NCBI GenBank assembly: GCA_029865515.1
Contig: JAOUGQ010000191.1
Span: 1 to 6,038 of the forward strand
Source: Nitrospirota bacterium
Lineage (GTDB): Bacteria; Nitrospirota; Nitrospiria; Nitrospirales; UBA8639
DNA: 6,038 nucleotides
Reading direction: 5' to 3'
The notes under the pieces were generated by a model. The model made no database searches and was not told where the DNA came from. It was given only the letters and a program-made list of their open reading frames with translations. Position 1 is the stretch's first letter; every line of letters starts with the position of its first letter. Shown piece by piece: positions 1-6,033 of the stretch. Both the position numbers and the translations under genes were made by a program.

Positions 1-2
1 TG

Positions 3-164
3 GAGGCCCGCATGAACGGGGCCCGTTGGCAGCTCCATCGCTTGGAACAATATGAGAGCCGGGGATATGAGCGTCCAACGGCCCTGACTGGTATGTTGGA
101 AGACTATCTTCGAGCCTCGCACACTGGCGCACCCGTTTCACAATGGAGTCTGAACGCCGAATGA
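3..164 (+). CDS. 3' end of an unrecognised protein (partial, N-terminus outside window)
   Basis: An open frame runs in from the left edge without a stop and gives 53 codons before the TGA at 162-164. The visible tail contains NGARWQLHRLEQYESRGYE and LTGMLEDYL and ends SQWSLNAE. It looks like a mostly helical, charged C-terminus of a soluble protein with no membrane segment. I do not recognise the family. The reading is supported by the stop: the TGA overlaps the ATG of the next gene as ATGA, the usual arrangement of translationally coupled operon partners. Because the next gene is an aspartoacylase-family amide hydrolase, an enzyme making or modifying the same amide-linked compound (for example a ligase) is a possible partner, but that is inference from position only. 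No frame conflict or decay is visible. Confidence 0.6.
   Translation, partial: EARMNGARWQLHRLEQYESRGYERPTALTGMLEDYLRASHTGAPVSQWSLNAE
143..164 (+). promoter_or_regulatory. Gene overlap and start-site choice (ATGA coupling)
   Basis: The upstream frame stops at TGA 162-164 and the downstream gene can start at ATG 161-163, a one-nucleotide-shifted ATGA junction. A GGAG sequence at 145-148 lies 12 bases before this ATG. The alternative ATG at 143 is preceded by CACCCGTTTCACA, with no purine-rich site. The layout suggests that ribosomes finishing the first gene reinitiate on the second. Confidence 0.6.
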
Positions 165-1177
165 CCCCCACACGGCCCATACCCAGGTGGGAGGCGCCCA
201 CGCCACAAGACGTGGGGCAGACGGTCGAGGATTTTCTAGTAAAATTGGGTGAACCCACCTTTGTGTGGCTTCCGGGACTGGATGCCACGCGCACGCGAGC
301 CGTCAGTACCTTATTGCACGGCAATGAACCCTCAGGCGTACGGGCCATTCACCGGTGGATCAGGGAGGGCCAACAACCGCAAGTCAATGTGCTCTGTTTT
401 ATTGGGGCTATCAGAGCGGCCTTGACCGAGCCCCTGTTTTCTCATCGATGCGCCCCAGAAGGGAAAGATCTGAATCGGTGCTTTCGATCACCGTTTGAGG
501 GGCCGGAAGGGATCATGGCCCAAGCCATGCTTCAAGAACTGCAGCACGCACAACCCGAGGCCTTGATTGATTTGCATAACACCTCTGGCCGAAGTCCCGC
601 GTACGGAGTCTCCACGCTGAACCGGGATATCCAGGAACGGTTGACCGGGATTTTTTGTGACCATCTCGTCGTCACCGACTTGCGGTTAGGCACCTTGATG
701 GAAGCGACGGAGTATGACTGGCCGACGGTCACCATTGAAGCGGGAGGGGCGAATGATCCACGGGCCGATGAACTGGCCTTTCGCGGATTCACGCGGTATG
801 TCCTGGCCAAAGATTTCTCTGATTTCTCATCCCCGGTGACGGTCGTCCAGCATCCCATTCGCGTGGAACTCCAGAAAGACGCCACCGTGGCCTACAGCCA
901 TGCCCCGGTTCCGGGTGTGGATCTTACCCTTCCTCCCGATGTAGATCGATTAAATTTTGGATTGTGGTCCCGGCAGGAAACGCTGGGGTGGGTCGGGACA
1001 CGGGGATTGGACGTGCTGTGGACAAAAAATGCGATGGGGCAAAACCTCAACTCCGCATTCTTCGCCGTGCAGGACGGCGAACTGCGCTTGGCTCATCCCA
1101 GCCGACTCATGATGGTCACAACAAACGCAGAGATCGCCAAAAGCGATTGTCTCTTCTACATCCTCCCCGATTCGTAA
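161..1177 (+). CDS. Succinylglutamate desuccinylase/aspartoacylase family zinc hydrolase
   Basis: A cytoplasmic zinc-dependent hydrolase of the AstE/AspA branch of M14-like carboxypeptidases, which cleave N-acyl or succinyl amides from amino acids. With the ATG at 161 the protein has 338 residues. Visible motifs are HGNEPSG with zinc ligands H53 and E56, DLNRCF at 103-108 (the substrate-binding N/R pair of the family), DLHN with the third zinc ligand H139, and TIEAGG with the likely catalytic E193. A C-terminal beta-rich part follows, as in the family, and the length is typical. An in-frame ATG at 143 would add six residues but has no ribosome-binding sequence. The ATG at 161 has GGAG at 145-148 and forms ATGA with the upstream stop, so I prefer it. 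No arginine-succinyltransferase genes lie beside it, so I do not name it astE. Fold and chemistry are secure; substrate is unknown. Confidence 0.88.
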   Translation: MTPTRPIPRWEAPTPQDVGQTVEDFLVKLGEPTFVWLPGLDATRTRAVSTLLHGNEPSGVRAIHRWIREGQQPQVNVLCFIGAIRAALTEPLFSHRCAPEGKDLNRCFRSPFEGPEGIMAQAMLQELQHAQPEALIDLHNTSGRSPAYGVSTLNRDIQERLTGIFCDHLVVTDLRLGTLMEATEYDWPTVTIEAGGANDPRADELAFRGFTRYVLAKDFSDFSSPVTVVQHPIRVELQKDATVAYSHAPVPGVDLTLPPDVDRLNFGLWSRQETLGWVGTRGLDVLWTKNAMGQNLNSAFFAVQDGELRLAHPSRLMMVTTNAEIAKSDCLFYILPDS

Positions 1178-1287
1178 ATACAAAATTTTCGGATTGAGTT
1201 AAAGCAAAATCACGGTCAACATGTACCTATCAAATTCCCTTCGCTCTTACCGGAGAAAGGATTGAGAGTGACCTCCTAAAAGAAATA

Positions 1288-1302
1288 CTTCTTTCAAAGA
1301 AG
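1288..1302. repeat. Perfect 7-bp inverted repeat around one base
   Basis: CTTCTTT, one central C, then AAAGAAG. As RNA it could form a short stem of about five pairs with a five-base loop (CTTCT, TTCAA, AGAAG). There is no T-run after it, so it is not an obvious terminator. It lies outside any gene and could be a protein-binding dyad or chance. Confidence 0.3.
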
Positions 1303-1392
1303 GGACAGCTGAAAGAGCAGGGCATTTTTAAGCTGGATTTATATAGATCAGATCCCATTGTTTTCCACAAGATGCAATACGTCACCAGCAGG

Positions 1393-1435
1393 GGAGGTTG
1401 ACCCGTTCGAAAATGACTCACAACCCCTTTTCTTG
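1393..1435 (+). terminator. Candidate intrinsic terminator for the aspartoacylase-family transcript
   Basis: GGTTG at 1396-1400 can pair with CAACC at 1421-1425. After a bulged A the stem continues with GG at 1393-1394 against CC at 1426-1427, and TTTTCTTG follows directly at 1428-1435. The order stem then T-run fits a rho-independent terminator on the plus strand about 215 bases after the stop codon. The loop of about 20 bases and the bulge make it weak. Confidence 0.28.
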
Positions 1436-1608
1436 TCCTTCTCCATTTCGTTTGCTAAGCATTGTGGTAACGGTTTCCACCGCCCGAAGGCCTTCCAAGA
1501 GATACACACTCCAAGGGGTACCCGAAAAGTCATGTGGTTAAAGGAGAGGCACGAATCGGCCTGCAACCAGGTAAAGAGGATGTTCGCTTGAAAGATTGTC
1601 AGGTGAGA

Positions 1609-3435
1609 TTAACTTGGAATAGGTTCTTCCTGCTTCGTGTGGAGAAGGGCCTTTAACTCTTCACCTGTCATCACTTCCGCCTTCAACAAATTTTCGGCCC
1701 CAATCAACAAGACCGGACGAAGCCTTGTCAGGAGCTCCCGTGCGCGATTCCCTTGCTCCTCGATAAGGCGGCGCACTTCCTGATCGACTTGTTGCGCGGT
1801 GTGCTCGGAATAAGTCGGAGTGGCATGTGCCTCCATATTTTTCAAAAAGGTCGGCTGCACGGATTCATCCAACGCCACCGTTCCCAACTTGTCACTCATG
1901 CCATAATCTTTGACCATCCGCTTGGCGATCGTGGTGGCTTTTTGCAAATCATCCGCCGCTCCCGTCGAAGCTTCTCCAAACACCAACTCCTCCGCCATGC
2001 GCCCGCCTAACAACACGGCAATACGATTTTCCAACTCCGTCCGTGTGAGTAAATACCGGTCTTCAATCGGTAACTGAAGCGTGTAACCCAACGCCGCAAT
2101 GCCCCTGGGAATAATCGAGATTTTCTGGACGGGGTCCGACCCGGGCAATGACATCGCCACCAACGCATGACCCACCTCATGATGGGCCACTCTCTTGCGT
2201 TCTTCCTTGCTGAGTACACGGTTTCGCTTTTCCAGGCCGGCAATCACCCGTTCCACGGCTTCCTCAAAATCCCGGTGTTCCGCAGTCTCCCGATTTCGTC
2301 GAATGGCTAAGAGGGCGGCCTCATTCACCACATTGGCTAAATCGGCCCCAACCATTCCCGGTGTCATCGCGGCGATTTTGTCTAAATCGACGTCAGGAGC
2401 CAGCTTGATGGCCTTAGCATGAATGGCCAAAATCGCCGTCCGTCCGGGCCGGTCCGGTCGATCAACGAGCACCTGTCGATCAAAACGGCCCGCGCGCAGC
2501 AACGCTTGATCCAGAATTTCAGGACGATTGGTGGCGGCCAAAATAATGACCCCCACCCGAGGATCAAACCCGTCCATCTCCACCAAGAGTTGATTCAGCG
2601 TTTGCTCCCGCTCCTCATGCATCATGGGCCCAGCTCCCCGGGCTTTCCCCAATGCATCCAATTCATCGATAAAAATGATACACGGGGCTTTGACCGTCGC
2701 TTGTTCAAACAAATCCCGCACACGGGCCGCTCCCACTCCTACAAACATTTCCACAAATTCCGACCCGCTAATGGAAAAAAACGGTACCCCCGCTTCCCCT
2801 GCAATGGCTTTCGCCAGCATAGTTTTCCCGGTGCCCGGCGGCCCGACCAGGAGTACTCCTTTGGGGATTCGTCCTCCAATTCTGGTGAACTTTTCCGGGG
2901 TCTTCAAGAATTCCACGACTTCCATGAGTTCCACTTTGGCCTCATCGACTCCAGCCACATCATCCATGCGAGTCTTGATATCGCTTTCAATATACACTTT
3001 GGCTTTGGATTTCCCGATTCGCATAAAGCCGCCCCCCGCTCCTTGCCCCATCTTCCGGAGAAGCCAAAACCAGATCCCGGCAAAGACTAAAATAGGGACA
3101 ACCCAGGATGCCACGTCTTTCCAGAGCGTGCTGACGATCACTCCGGCAAATTCCACATGTTTCTCTTCCAACAGTCTCACTAAATCCGGATCATCCACAC
3201 GTACCGTCTGAAACCATTGGGGAGTTGCCTTTTCTTTTTCTGTCTTCAACTTTCCGTGAATGACTTTGTCCGTAATGGAGATCTCGGCGACCTTATCCTC
3301 CTGAACCCAGGCTTTAAATTGGCTGTATGGCACTTCATCCATATGTTGGGCTGCAAAATACATTTCCTGAAGAATAATGAGCCCCCAGAACGCGATAATG
3401 AAATACCAAATGGACACCCGATATTTTTTATCCAT
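1609..3435 (-). CDS. ftsH: ATP-dependent zinc metalloprotease FtsH
   Basis: A membrane-bound hexameric AAA+ protease that extracts and degrades misassembled membrane proteins and selected cytoplasmic regulators. In the 608-residue form, membrane segment 1 lies at about 9-28, a periplasmic region at 30-108 and membrane segment 2 at 109-126. The AAA module has Walker A GPPGTGKT (198-205), the pore FVGVG (231-235), Walker B IIFIDE (253-258) and the second region of homology with GRFDR (316-320). The protease domain has HEVGH (419-423), and the third zinc ligand is probably D496 in STGAADDL. All key residues are present and the length is slightly shorter than E. coli FtsH. The frame extends upstream to a TTG at 3507, but ATG 3435 is chosen because AAGGA lies eight bases before it and it gives the expected short basic N-terminus. 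HEVGH rather than the common HEAGH, plus KARGAGP and AGLEKRNR, hints at a second FtsH clade. Convergent with the preceding gene and divergent from rmuC. Confidence 0.95.
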   Translation of the reverse strand: MDKKYRVSIWYFIIAFWGLIILQEMYFAAQHMDEVPYSQFKAWVQEDKVAEISITDKVIHGKLKTEKEKATPQWFQTVRVDDPDLVRLLEEKHVEFAGVIVSTLWKDVASWVVPILVFAGIWFWLLRKMGQGAGGGFMRIGKSKAKVYIESDIKTRMDDVAGVDEAKVELMEVVEFLKTPEKFTRIGGRIPKGVLLVGPPGTGKTMLAKAIAGEAGVPFFSISGSEFVEMFVGVGAARVRDLFEQATVKAPCIIFIDELDALGKARGAGPMMHEEREQTLNQLLVEMDGFDPRVGVIILAATNRPEILDQALLRAGRFDRQVLVDRPDRPGRTAILAIHAKAIKLAPDVDLDKIAAMTPGMVGADLANVVNEAALLAIRRNRETAEHRDFEEAVERVIAGLEKRNRVLSKEERKRVAHHEVGHALVAMSLPGSDPVQKISIIPRGIAALGYTLQLPIEDRYLLTRTELENRIAVLLGGRMAEELVFGEASTGAADDLQKATTIAKRMVKDYGMSDKLGTVALDESVQPTFLKNMEAHATPTYSEHTAQQVDQEVRRLIEEQGNRARELLTRLRPVLLIGAENLLKAEVMTGEELKALLHTKQEEPIPS

Positions 3436-3443
3436 ATTTGCTA

Positions 3444-3448
3444 TCCTT
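3444..3448 (-). promoter_or_regulatory. Ribosome-binding site deciding the ftsH start
   Basis: On the minus strand AAGGA lies eight bases before ATG 3435. The longer in-frame alternative, a TTG at 3507, has no such site, and its extra 24 residues (with KRSLSHQG) do not resemble an FtsH N-terminus. Confidence 0.65.
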
Positions 3449-3553
3449 AGCTCTGCACCTTGGTGACTCAGACTCCGTTTCCGTGAACATGATAGTACTG
3501 TACCCAAGAATGAGGAATGCGTCTATCGAAGCGAGCGAAATTTCTTCCCGGAT

Positions 3554-3570
3554 CGGCCTCACCTTGGCCG
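3554..3570. repeat. Inverted repeat CGGCC-N7-GGCCG
   Basis: Five GC-rich pairs around a seven-base loop (TCACCTT), followed at once by a second small dyad, GCAAA-T-TTTGC. It lies between two divergent promoters, where a terminator is not expected on either strand. An operator or leader hairpin for ftsH is possible, but nothing in the sequence names the regulator. Confidence 0.3.
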
Positions 3571-3669
3571 CAAATTTTGCCCTCTTACTCGCCCGCTTAT
3601 GGGCCGAGAGTTGAAAAGGCCAATGATCTTTTGCCAGTCTACAGAATGTAAGGAACATTTTCTGCCGAG

Positions 3670-3678
3670 TGTTGTAAT
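3670..3678 (+). promoter_or_regulatory. Candidate extended -10 promoter of rmuC
   Basis: TGTTGTAAT reads as the TGn extension plus TGTAAT, five of six matches to TATAAT. No good -35 is present at the usual distance, which extended -10 promoters tolerate. Transcription would begin near 3685, only a few bases before the ATG at 3691. This is a motif match only. Confidence 0.35.
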
Positions 3679-3690
3679 TTCTTCTCAGGT

Positions 3691-5112
3691 ATGACCTTCC
3701 CTCTCGACTCCCAAGTATTCTGGATTATTCTGGCCGGCTTCCTGGTCGGAGCAGCCATGGCCTGGGCCATAAGCTCCATTTTCCATCGAGGGGGAAAGAT
3801 ACAAGCCTTGCACGATGCCGACACTCAACTCGCTTCGGCCAAAGCCCAGGCAGGAGAACTTCGTACCCAATTAGCGGCCCTCCACCAGGAACGTGAACAA
3901 TTCCATCAAGAATTTCGTTTAATGGAAGTGGCTAAAGTGTCGGCTGAAACAAAACTCCAGGACGCTCAACAGCATTTAGCCGAACAACGTGTCTTGTTGG
4001 AGGAAGCCAAAAGCACCTTGGCCGATACCTTTCGATCCCTGGCCTCGGAAGCTCTGGCGGGCAACAATAAGGGATTTCTGACCTTGGCCGAGGAAAAATT
4101 TAAAGCGCTCAAGGACGAAGCTGCGGTCGCATTTGATCAACGCCACACTTCCCTTGAATCGTTGTTGCATCCCCTCACAGAATCCCTGCGCACCTATCAA
4201 AAAGAATCCAAAGAATTAGAAGACAAACGGCTCCGTGAACTCAGTGCAGTGGGCGAACAATTGCGACAATTGGCGTCAGCCCAGGCCACACTCCAAACTG
4301 AAACATCGAAATTGGTCAATGCCTTACGATCTCCGCAAGTTCGAGGACGCTGGGGAGAAATCGCGCTTCGCAAAACCGCCGAATTGGCAGGCATGTCCGC
4401 AAACTGCGATTTTTTTGAACAGGAAAGCGTCTCCACCGATACGGGACGACTGCGTCCGGATATGATCGTGAAACTTCCGGCAGGGAGAGACGTGGTCGTC
4501 GATTCCAAAGTGCCGCTCAGCGCCTTTCTAGAAAGTCTGGAGGCCCAAACAGACGAGGATCGGGAAGCCGCCCTCAATCGGCACCTGGGCCAGGTGAAAC
4601 GCCATATCAGTCAACTAGCCTCAAAGGAATATTGGGATCAATTTCCCGCAGCTCCGGAATTTGTGGTCTTGTTTATCCCTAATGATTCGTTCTTAGCTGC
4701 TGCCGCTGAACGTGATCCCTCACTCGTTGAATCGGCATTGACGAAAAAGGTGGTCATCGCCACGCCCACCACGTTTATCGCACTTTTGCGTGCCATTGCC
4801 TATGGCTGGCGCCAGGAACAAGTCGCGGAAGGCGCTCAACGGATTAGCGCTCTCGGACAAGAACTCGCCGATCGCCTGAGCACCATGGCGGAACATTTCT
4901 CCAAAGTCGGACAAGCTTTGGGGCGGGCGGTAGAGTCCTACAATGCCACTGTCACCTCATTGGAAAACCGGATATTACCCACCGCTAGAAAATTCAAATC
5001 ACTCGGGATCAATACGAAAAAAGAAATCATGGACCTCAAAACCGTAGAACAGATGTCAAGGTTGCCTCAGCACATGGACCCCTATCCTGATAAGCTGCCT
5101 CCCTCGTCCTAA
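3691..5112 (+). CDS. rmuC: RmuC family protein (DNA recombination protein RmuC)
   Basis: RmuC has a predicted nuclease-like core and in E. coli limits inversions at short inverted repeats; its biochemical activity is not settled. The 473-residue protein begins with one hydrophobic segment at about 8-30 (WIILAGFLVGAAMAWAI), followed by HRGGK, so it is probably anchored in the membrane facing the cytoplasm. A long coiled coil runs from about 38 to 210. The conserved core spans about 205-440: VRGRWGE (217-223), VVVDSKVPL (268-276), FIPNDSF (328-334), ATPTTF (357-362), and a helical tail with SYNATVTSLENRILPTARKF. Length and order are normal. ATG 3691 is the only credible start: the frame is closed by TAA at 3649-3651 with no other start codon between, and a later ATG would cut the membrane segment. 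AGG lies just one base before the ATG, so there is no normal Shine-Dalgarno spacing. Transcribed away from ftsH. Confidence 0.95.
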   Translation: MTFPLDSQVFWIILAGFLVGAAMAWAISSIFHRGGKIQALHDADTQLASAKAQAGELRTQLAALHQEREQFHQEFRLMEVAKVSAETKLQDAQQHLAEQRVLLEEAKSTLADTFRSLASEALAGNNKGFLTLAEEKFKALKDEAAVAFDQRHTSLESLLHPLTESLRTYQKESKELEDKRLRELSAVGEQLRQLASAQATLQTETSKLVNALRSPQVRGRWGEIALRKTAELAGMSANCDFFEQESVSTDTGRLRPDMIVKLPAGRDVVVDSKVPLSAFLESLEAQTDEDREAALNRHLGQVKRHISQLASKEYWDQFPAAPEFVVLFIPNDSFLAAAAERDPSLVESALTKKVVIATPTTFIALLRAIAYGWRQEQVAEGAQRISALGQELADRLSTMAEHFSKVGQALGRAVESYNATVTSLENRILPTARKFKSLGINTKKEIMDLKTVEQMSRLPQHMDPYPDKLPPSS

Positions 5113-5133
5113 TTTGAGGAACAAGCTCCCTGA

Positions 5134-5271
5134 TTGTCTGGATTGAAAGGGAAATCCAATCCCCCTGGAGAGGCTATTGATGAATTCCACATACCTCTCA
5201 TTTCTTGGGCCTGGATCTTGGCCATAGGAATATTTGGGCTATTTTTACCTAAACGTAAATTGCTAATATGA
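5134..5271 (+). CDS. Possible 45-residue single-pass membrane peptide (uncertain)
   Basis: In the same frame as rmuC, but separated from it by TAA (5110-5112) and TGA (5131-5133), a frame opens with TTG and stops at TGA 5269-5271. The translation has a polar start (KGKSNPPGEAIDEFH), a hydrophobic stretch of about 17 residues (IPLISWAWILAIGIFGL) and a basic end (PKRK). That is the layout of a small membrane anchor and loosely recalls C-terminal sorting tails. A GAGGA sequence at 5116-5120 sits 13 bases before the TTG, farther than ideal. No ATG or GTG start is available, and the frame's end overlaps the candidate promoter of the next gene. It could be a real small protein, a detached remnant of a longer gene, or a chance hydrophobic frame. 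I favour chance slightly. Confidence 0.22.
   Translation: MSGLKGKSNPPGEAIDEFHIPLISWAWILAIGIFGLFLPKRKLLI
5244..5269 (+). promoter_or_regulatory. Candidate extended -10 promoter with adjoining dyad for the exported-protein gene
   Basis: TGCTAATAT at 5261-5269 reads as TGn plus TAATAT, four of six matches to TATAAT. Just upstream, TTTAC (5244-5248), six bases, then GTAAA (5255-5259) form an inverted repeat over the place of a -35. No good -35 hexamer is seen. Transcription would begin near 5276, leaving a leader of about 50 bases before GTG 5327. The dyad is placed where a repressor or activator could act; which one is unknown. Confidence 0.33.
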
Positions 5272-5310
5272 GAACGTGTCCCATCAGCGAATAAATCAGA
5301 TTCATAGGAA

Positions 5311-5318
5311 AGGAGAGG
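5311..5318 (+). promoter_or_regulatory. Strong ribosome-binding site fixing a GTG start
   Basis: AGGAGAGG, with more purines before it (AGGAA), lies eight bases ahead of the GTG at 5327. The longer in-frame GTG at 5276 has no such site. This places the start at 5327 and shortens the protein by 17 residues. Confidence 0.7.
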
Positions 5319-5326
5319 TACACGCC

Positions 5327-5893
5327 GTGAGAGAAAGAAACGCCATCACCACTGGATCAACAACAGCAAGGCAAAAAAACTTCGGAAGGGCAAATGGACG
5401 CTTCTTTGCCATTCTAGGTCTAGGGGCGGGTATTTTGATGATCCTCCAGTGGGTTACCCTTTCAACTCCATCGTGGGCCGCCGCTGGTGAAGCTTCTGAA
5501 CATCTCTCCAAGTTCTTAGAAATTCCCCTGCCAGGTGAAAGTTTCCCCAAAAACCTCAAATTCCCTCTCTACGAGCAGAATAATATTCAATATTTTAGTG
5601 CCGGGCTTGGGAAGGAAGAACGGAGTCTCCCCTACCCCCCTTATCCGCTGAAGCTGATCTTCGTAAAGGGCAAACGGGCATTTTTAACCAGTGTGGCCAT
5701 TGAAGTGTTACAGAAGGATGGGACGAACCTCATCTCGATTCCAGGCGAAGAGGTGCAGGGCCCATGGTTGTTCCTCAACCTTCCTGCAGGTAAATATGTG
5801 ATAAAAGCAACCGATTCGAGTGGAACAACACTAGAAAAAACCATAAACATAGCGGCGAAAAAAACGAGCACGGTTCATTTCCGCTGGCCCTAG
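5327..5893 (+). CDS. Exported small protein with C-terminal carboxypeptidase-regulatory-like (beta-sandwich) domain
   Basis: The 188-residue product starts with a long basic n-region (about 1-25), a hydrophobic segment at 26-45 and a TPSWAAA-G sequence at 47-54 that looks like a signal peptidase I site, so the mature protein is probably periplasmic. The mature part has YFSAGLGKEER (89-99), PLKLIF (107-112), GPW (145-147), LPAGKY (152-157) and a final HFRWP. The pattern of a short ligand-like beta domain with GPW, LPAGKY and an ending in F-W matches what I remember of small proteins annotated as carboxypeptidase regulatory-like domain proteins in proteobacteria; their function is not established. 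No catalytic residues are seen, so I expect a binding or structural role. GTG 5327 is chosen for its strong ribosome-binding site. An uncleaved membrane anchor is the alternative to a signal peptide. It has its own candidate promoter and no close co-directional partner inside the window. Confidence 0.82.
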   Translation: MRERNAITTGSTTARQKNFGRANGRFFAILGLGAGILMILQWVTLSTPSWAAAGEASEHLSKFLEIPLPGESFPKNLKFPLYEQNNIQYFSAGLGKEERSLPYPPYPLKLIFVKGKRAFLTSVAIEVLQKDGTNLISIPGEEVQGPWLFLNLPAGKYVIKATDSSGTTLEKTINIAAKKTSTVHFRWP

Positions 5894-5904
5894 AACAGGG
5901 TACG

Positions 5905-5930
5905 TTCCCCCAGGGAAATTCAGTATTTTC
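5905..5930 (+). terminator. Weak candidate terminator after the exported-protein gene
   Basis: TTCCC (5905-5909), a three-base loop, then GGGAA (5913-5917) form a five-pair hairpin starting 11 bases after the stop codon. TATTTTCTCTT follows, but only after a gap of several bases, so it does not fit the intrinsic-terminator form well. A second small hairpin, AAGCC-CACAT-GGCTT at 5946-5960, has no T-run at all. Confidence 0.25.
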
Positions 5931-6013
5931 TCTTGCCCCCGTTAAAAGCCCACATGGCTTAATAGGCAACGCATCTCACTAAATCCCCTAAATTTTTCGT
6001 TCTTTATGCTACG

Positions 6014-6033
6014 CTTAAATAATTAAGTATAAA
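6014..6033. promoter_or_regulatory. AT-rich dyad next to a -10-like element at the window edge
   Basis: CTTAA (6014-6018), four bases, then TTAAG (6023-6027) form an inverted repeat directly followed by TATAAA (6028-6033), five of six matches to TATAAT. No good -35 is seen at 16 to 18 bases. The sequence before it, 5894-6013, is non-coding. It could be the promoter and operator of a gene beyond the window, but AT-rich sequence gives such matches easily. Confidence 0.22.

Larger units (their letters stand above)
1178..1608. other. Gene-poor region between convergent genes, no confident gene
   Basis: This stretch of about 430 bases separates the 3' ends of the aspartoacylase-family gene and ftsH. 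Three open frames of 63 to 77 codons exist here, on both strands. They overlap one another, lack good ribosome-binding sites and show no recognisable protein pattern, so I do not call them genes. Visible structure is limited to short inverted repeats: CTTCTTT-C-AAAGAAG at 1288-1302, a candidate terminator at 1393-1435, and the palindrome GAAGGCCTTC at about 1486-1495. I see no tRNA or other known RNA. It may hold 3' untranslated regions, an unrecognised small RNA, or decayed sequence. Confidence 0.5.
3436..3690. other. Divergent intergenic region between ftsH and rmuC
   Basis: About 255 bases must hold the promoters of both divergent genes. I see GTAC-T-GTAC at 3495-3503, which on the ftsH strand overlaps TACTAT, a poor -10-like hexamer with no good -35. 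There is also an inverted repeat CGGCC-N7-GGCCG at 3554-3570, followed by the dyad GCAAA-T-TTTGC. No heat-shock CIRCE element or sigma-32-like pair is visible. A minus-strand open frame of 76 codons runs through most of the region but has no ribosome-binding site and no recognisable pattern, so I leave it out. Confidence 0.5.
5113..5326. other. Intergenic region between rmuC and the exported-protein gene
   Basis: These 214 bases hold a possible tiny membrane ORF (5134-5271), a candidate promoter with a dyad (5244-5269) and a strong ribosome-binding site (5311-5318) for the next gene. A six-pair inverted repeat, TGGATT-N8-AATCCA at 5139-5158, is not followed by a T-run, so I do not call it the rmuC terminator. 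No other feature is evident. Confidence 0.5.

Noticed and set aside
1400..1425. GTTCGAAAAT, similar to a tRNA T-loop
   Set aside because: The flanking bases do not pair as a T-stem, and no anticodon arm or acceptor stem is found at the right distances.
1348..1591. Overlapping frames on both strands in the convergent gap (72 and 77 codons)
   Set aside because: They are antisense to each other, lack ribosome-binding sites, and neither resembles a protein family.
2419..3090. Plus-strand open frame of 223 codons inside ftsH
   Set aside because: It lies wholly antisense to the FtsH AAA coding sequence, whose motifs are intact. Its own translation is rich in H, P, R and F with no family pattern, as expected of a codon shadow.
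2624..3211. Plus-strand open frame of 195 codons inside ftsH
   Set aside because: A second antisense shadow of ftsH; low-complexity S/T/P-rich translation, overlapping the other shadow in a different frame.
3428..3658. Minus-strand open frame of 76 codons upstream of ftsH
   Set aside because: No ribosome-binding sequence before its ATG and no recognisable pattern; it overlaps the ftsH start and fills the region that must hold the ftsH promoter.
4197..4577. Minus-strand open frame of 126 codons inside rmuC
   Set aside because: Antisense to the conserved VRGRWGE and DSKVPL region of RmuC; serine-rich shadow without a ribosome-binding site.
5139..5158. TGGATT-N8-AATCCA hairpin as the rmuC terminator
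   Set aside because: Only six pairs with two GC pairs, and followed by C-rich sequence rather than a T-run.
5276..5326. Longer N-terminus of the exported protein from GTG 5276
   Set aside because: No ribosome-binding site there. GTG 5327 has AGGAGAGG at ideal spacing, and the extra 17 residues would lengthen an already long n-region.
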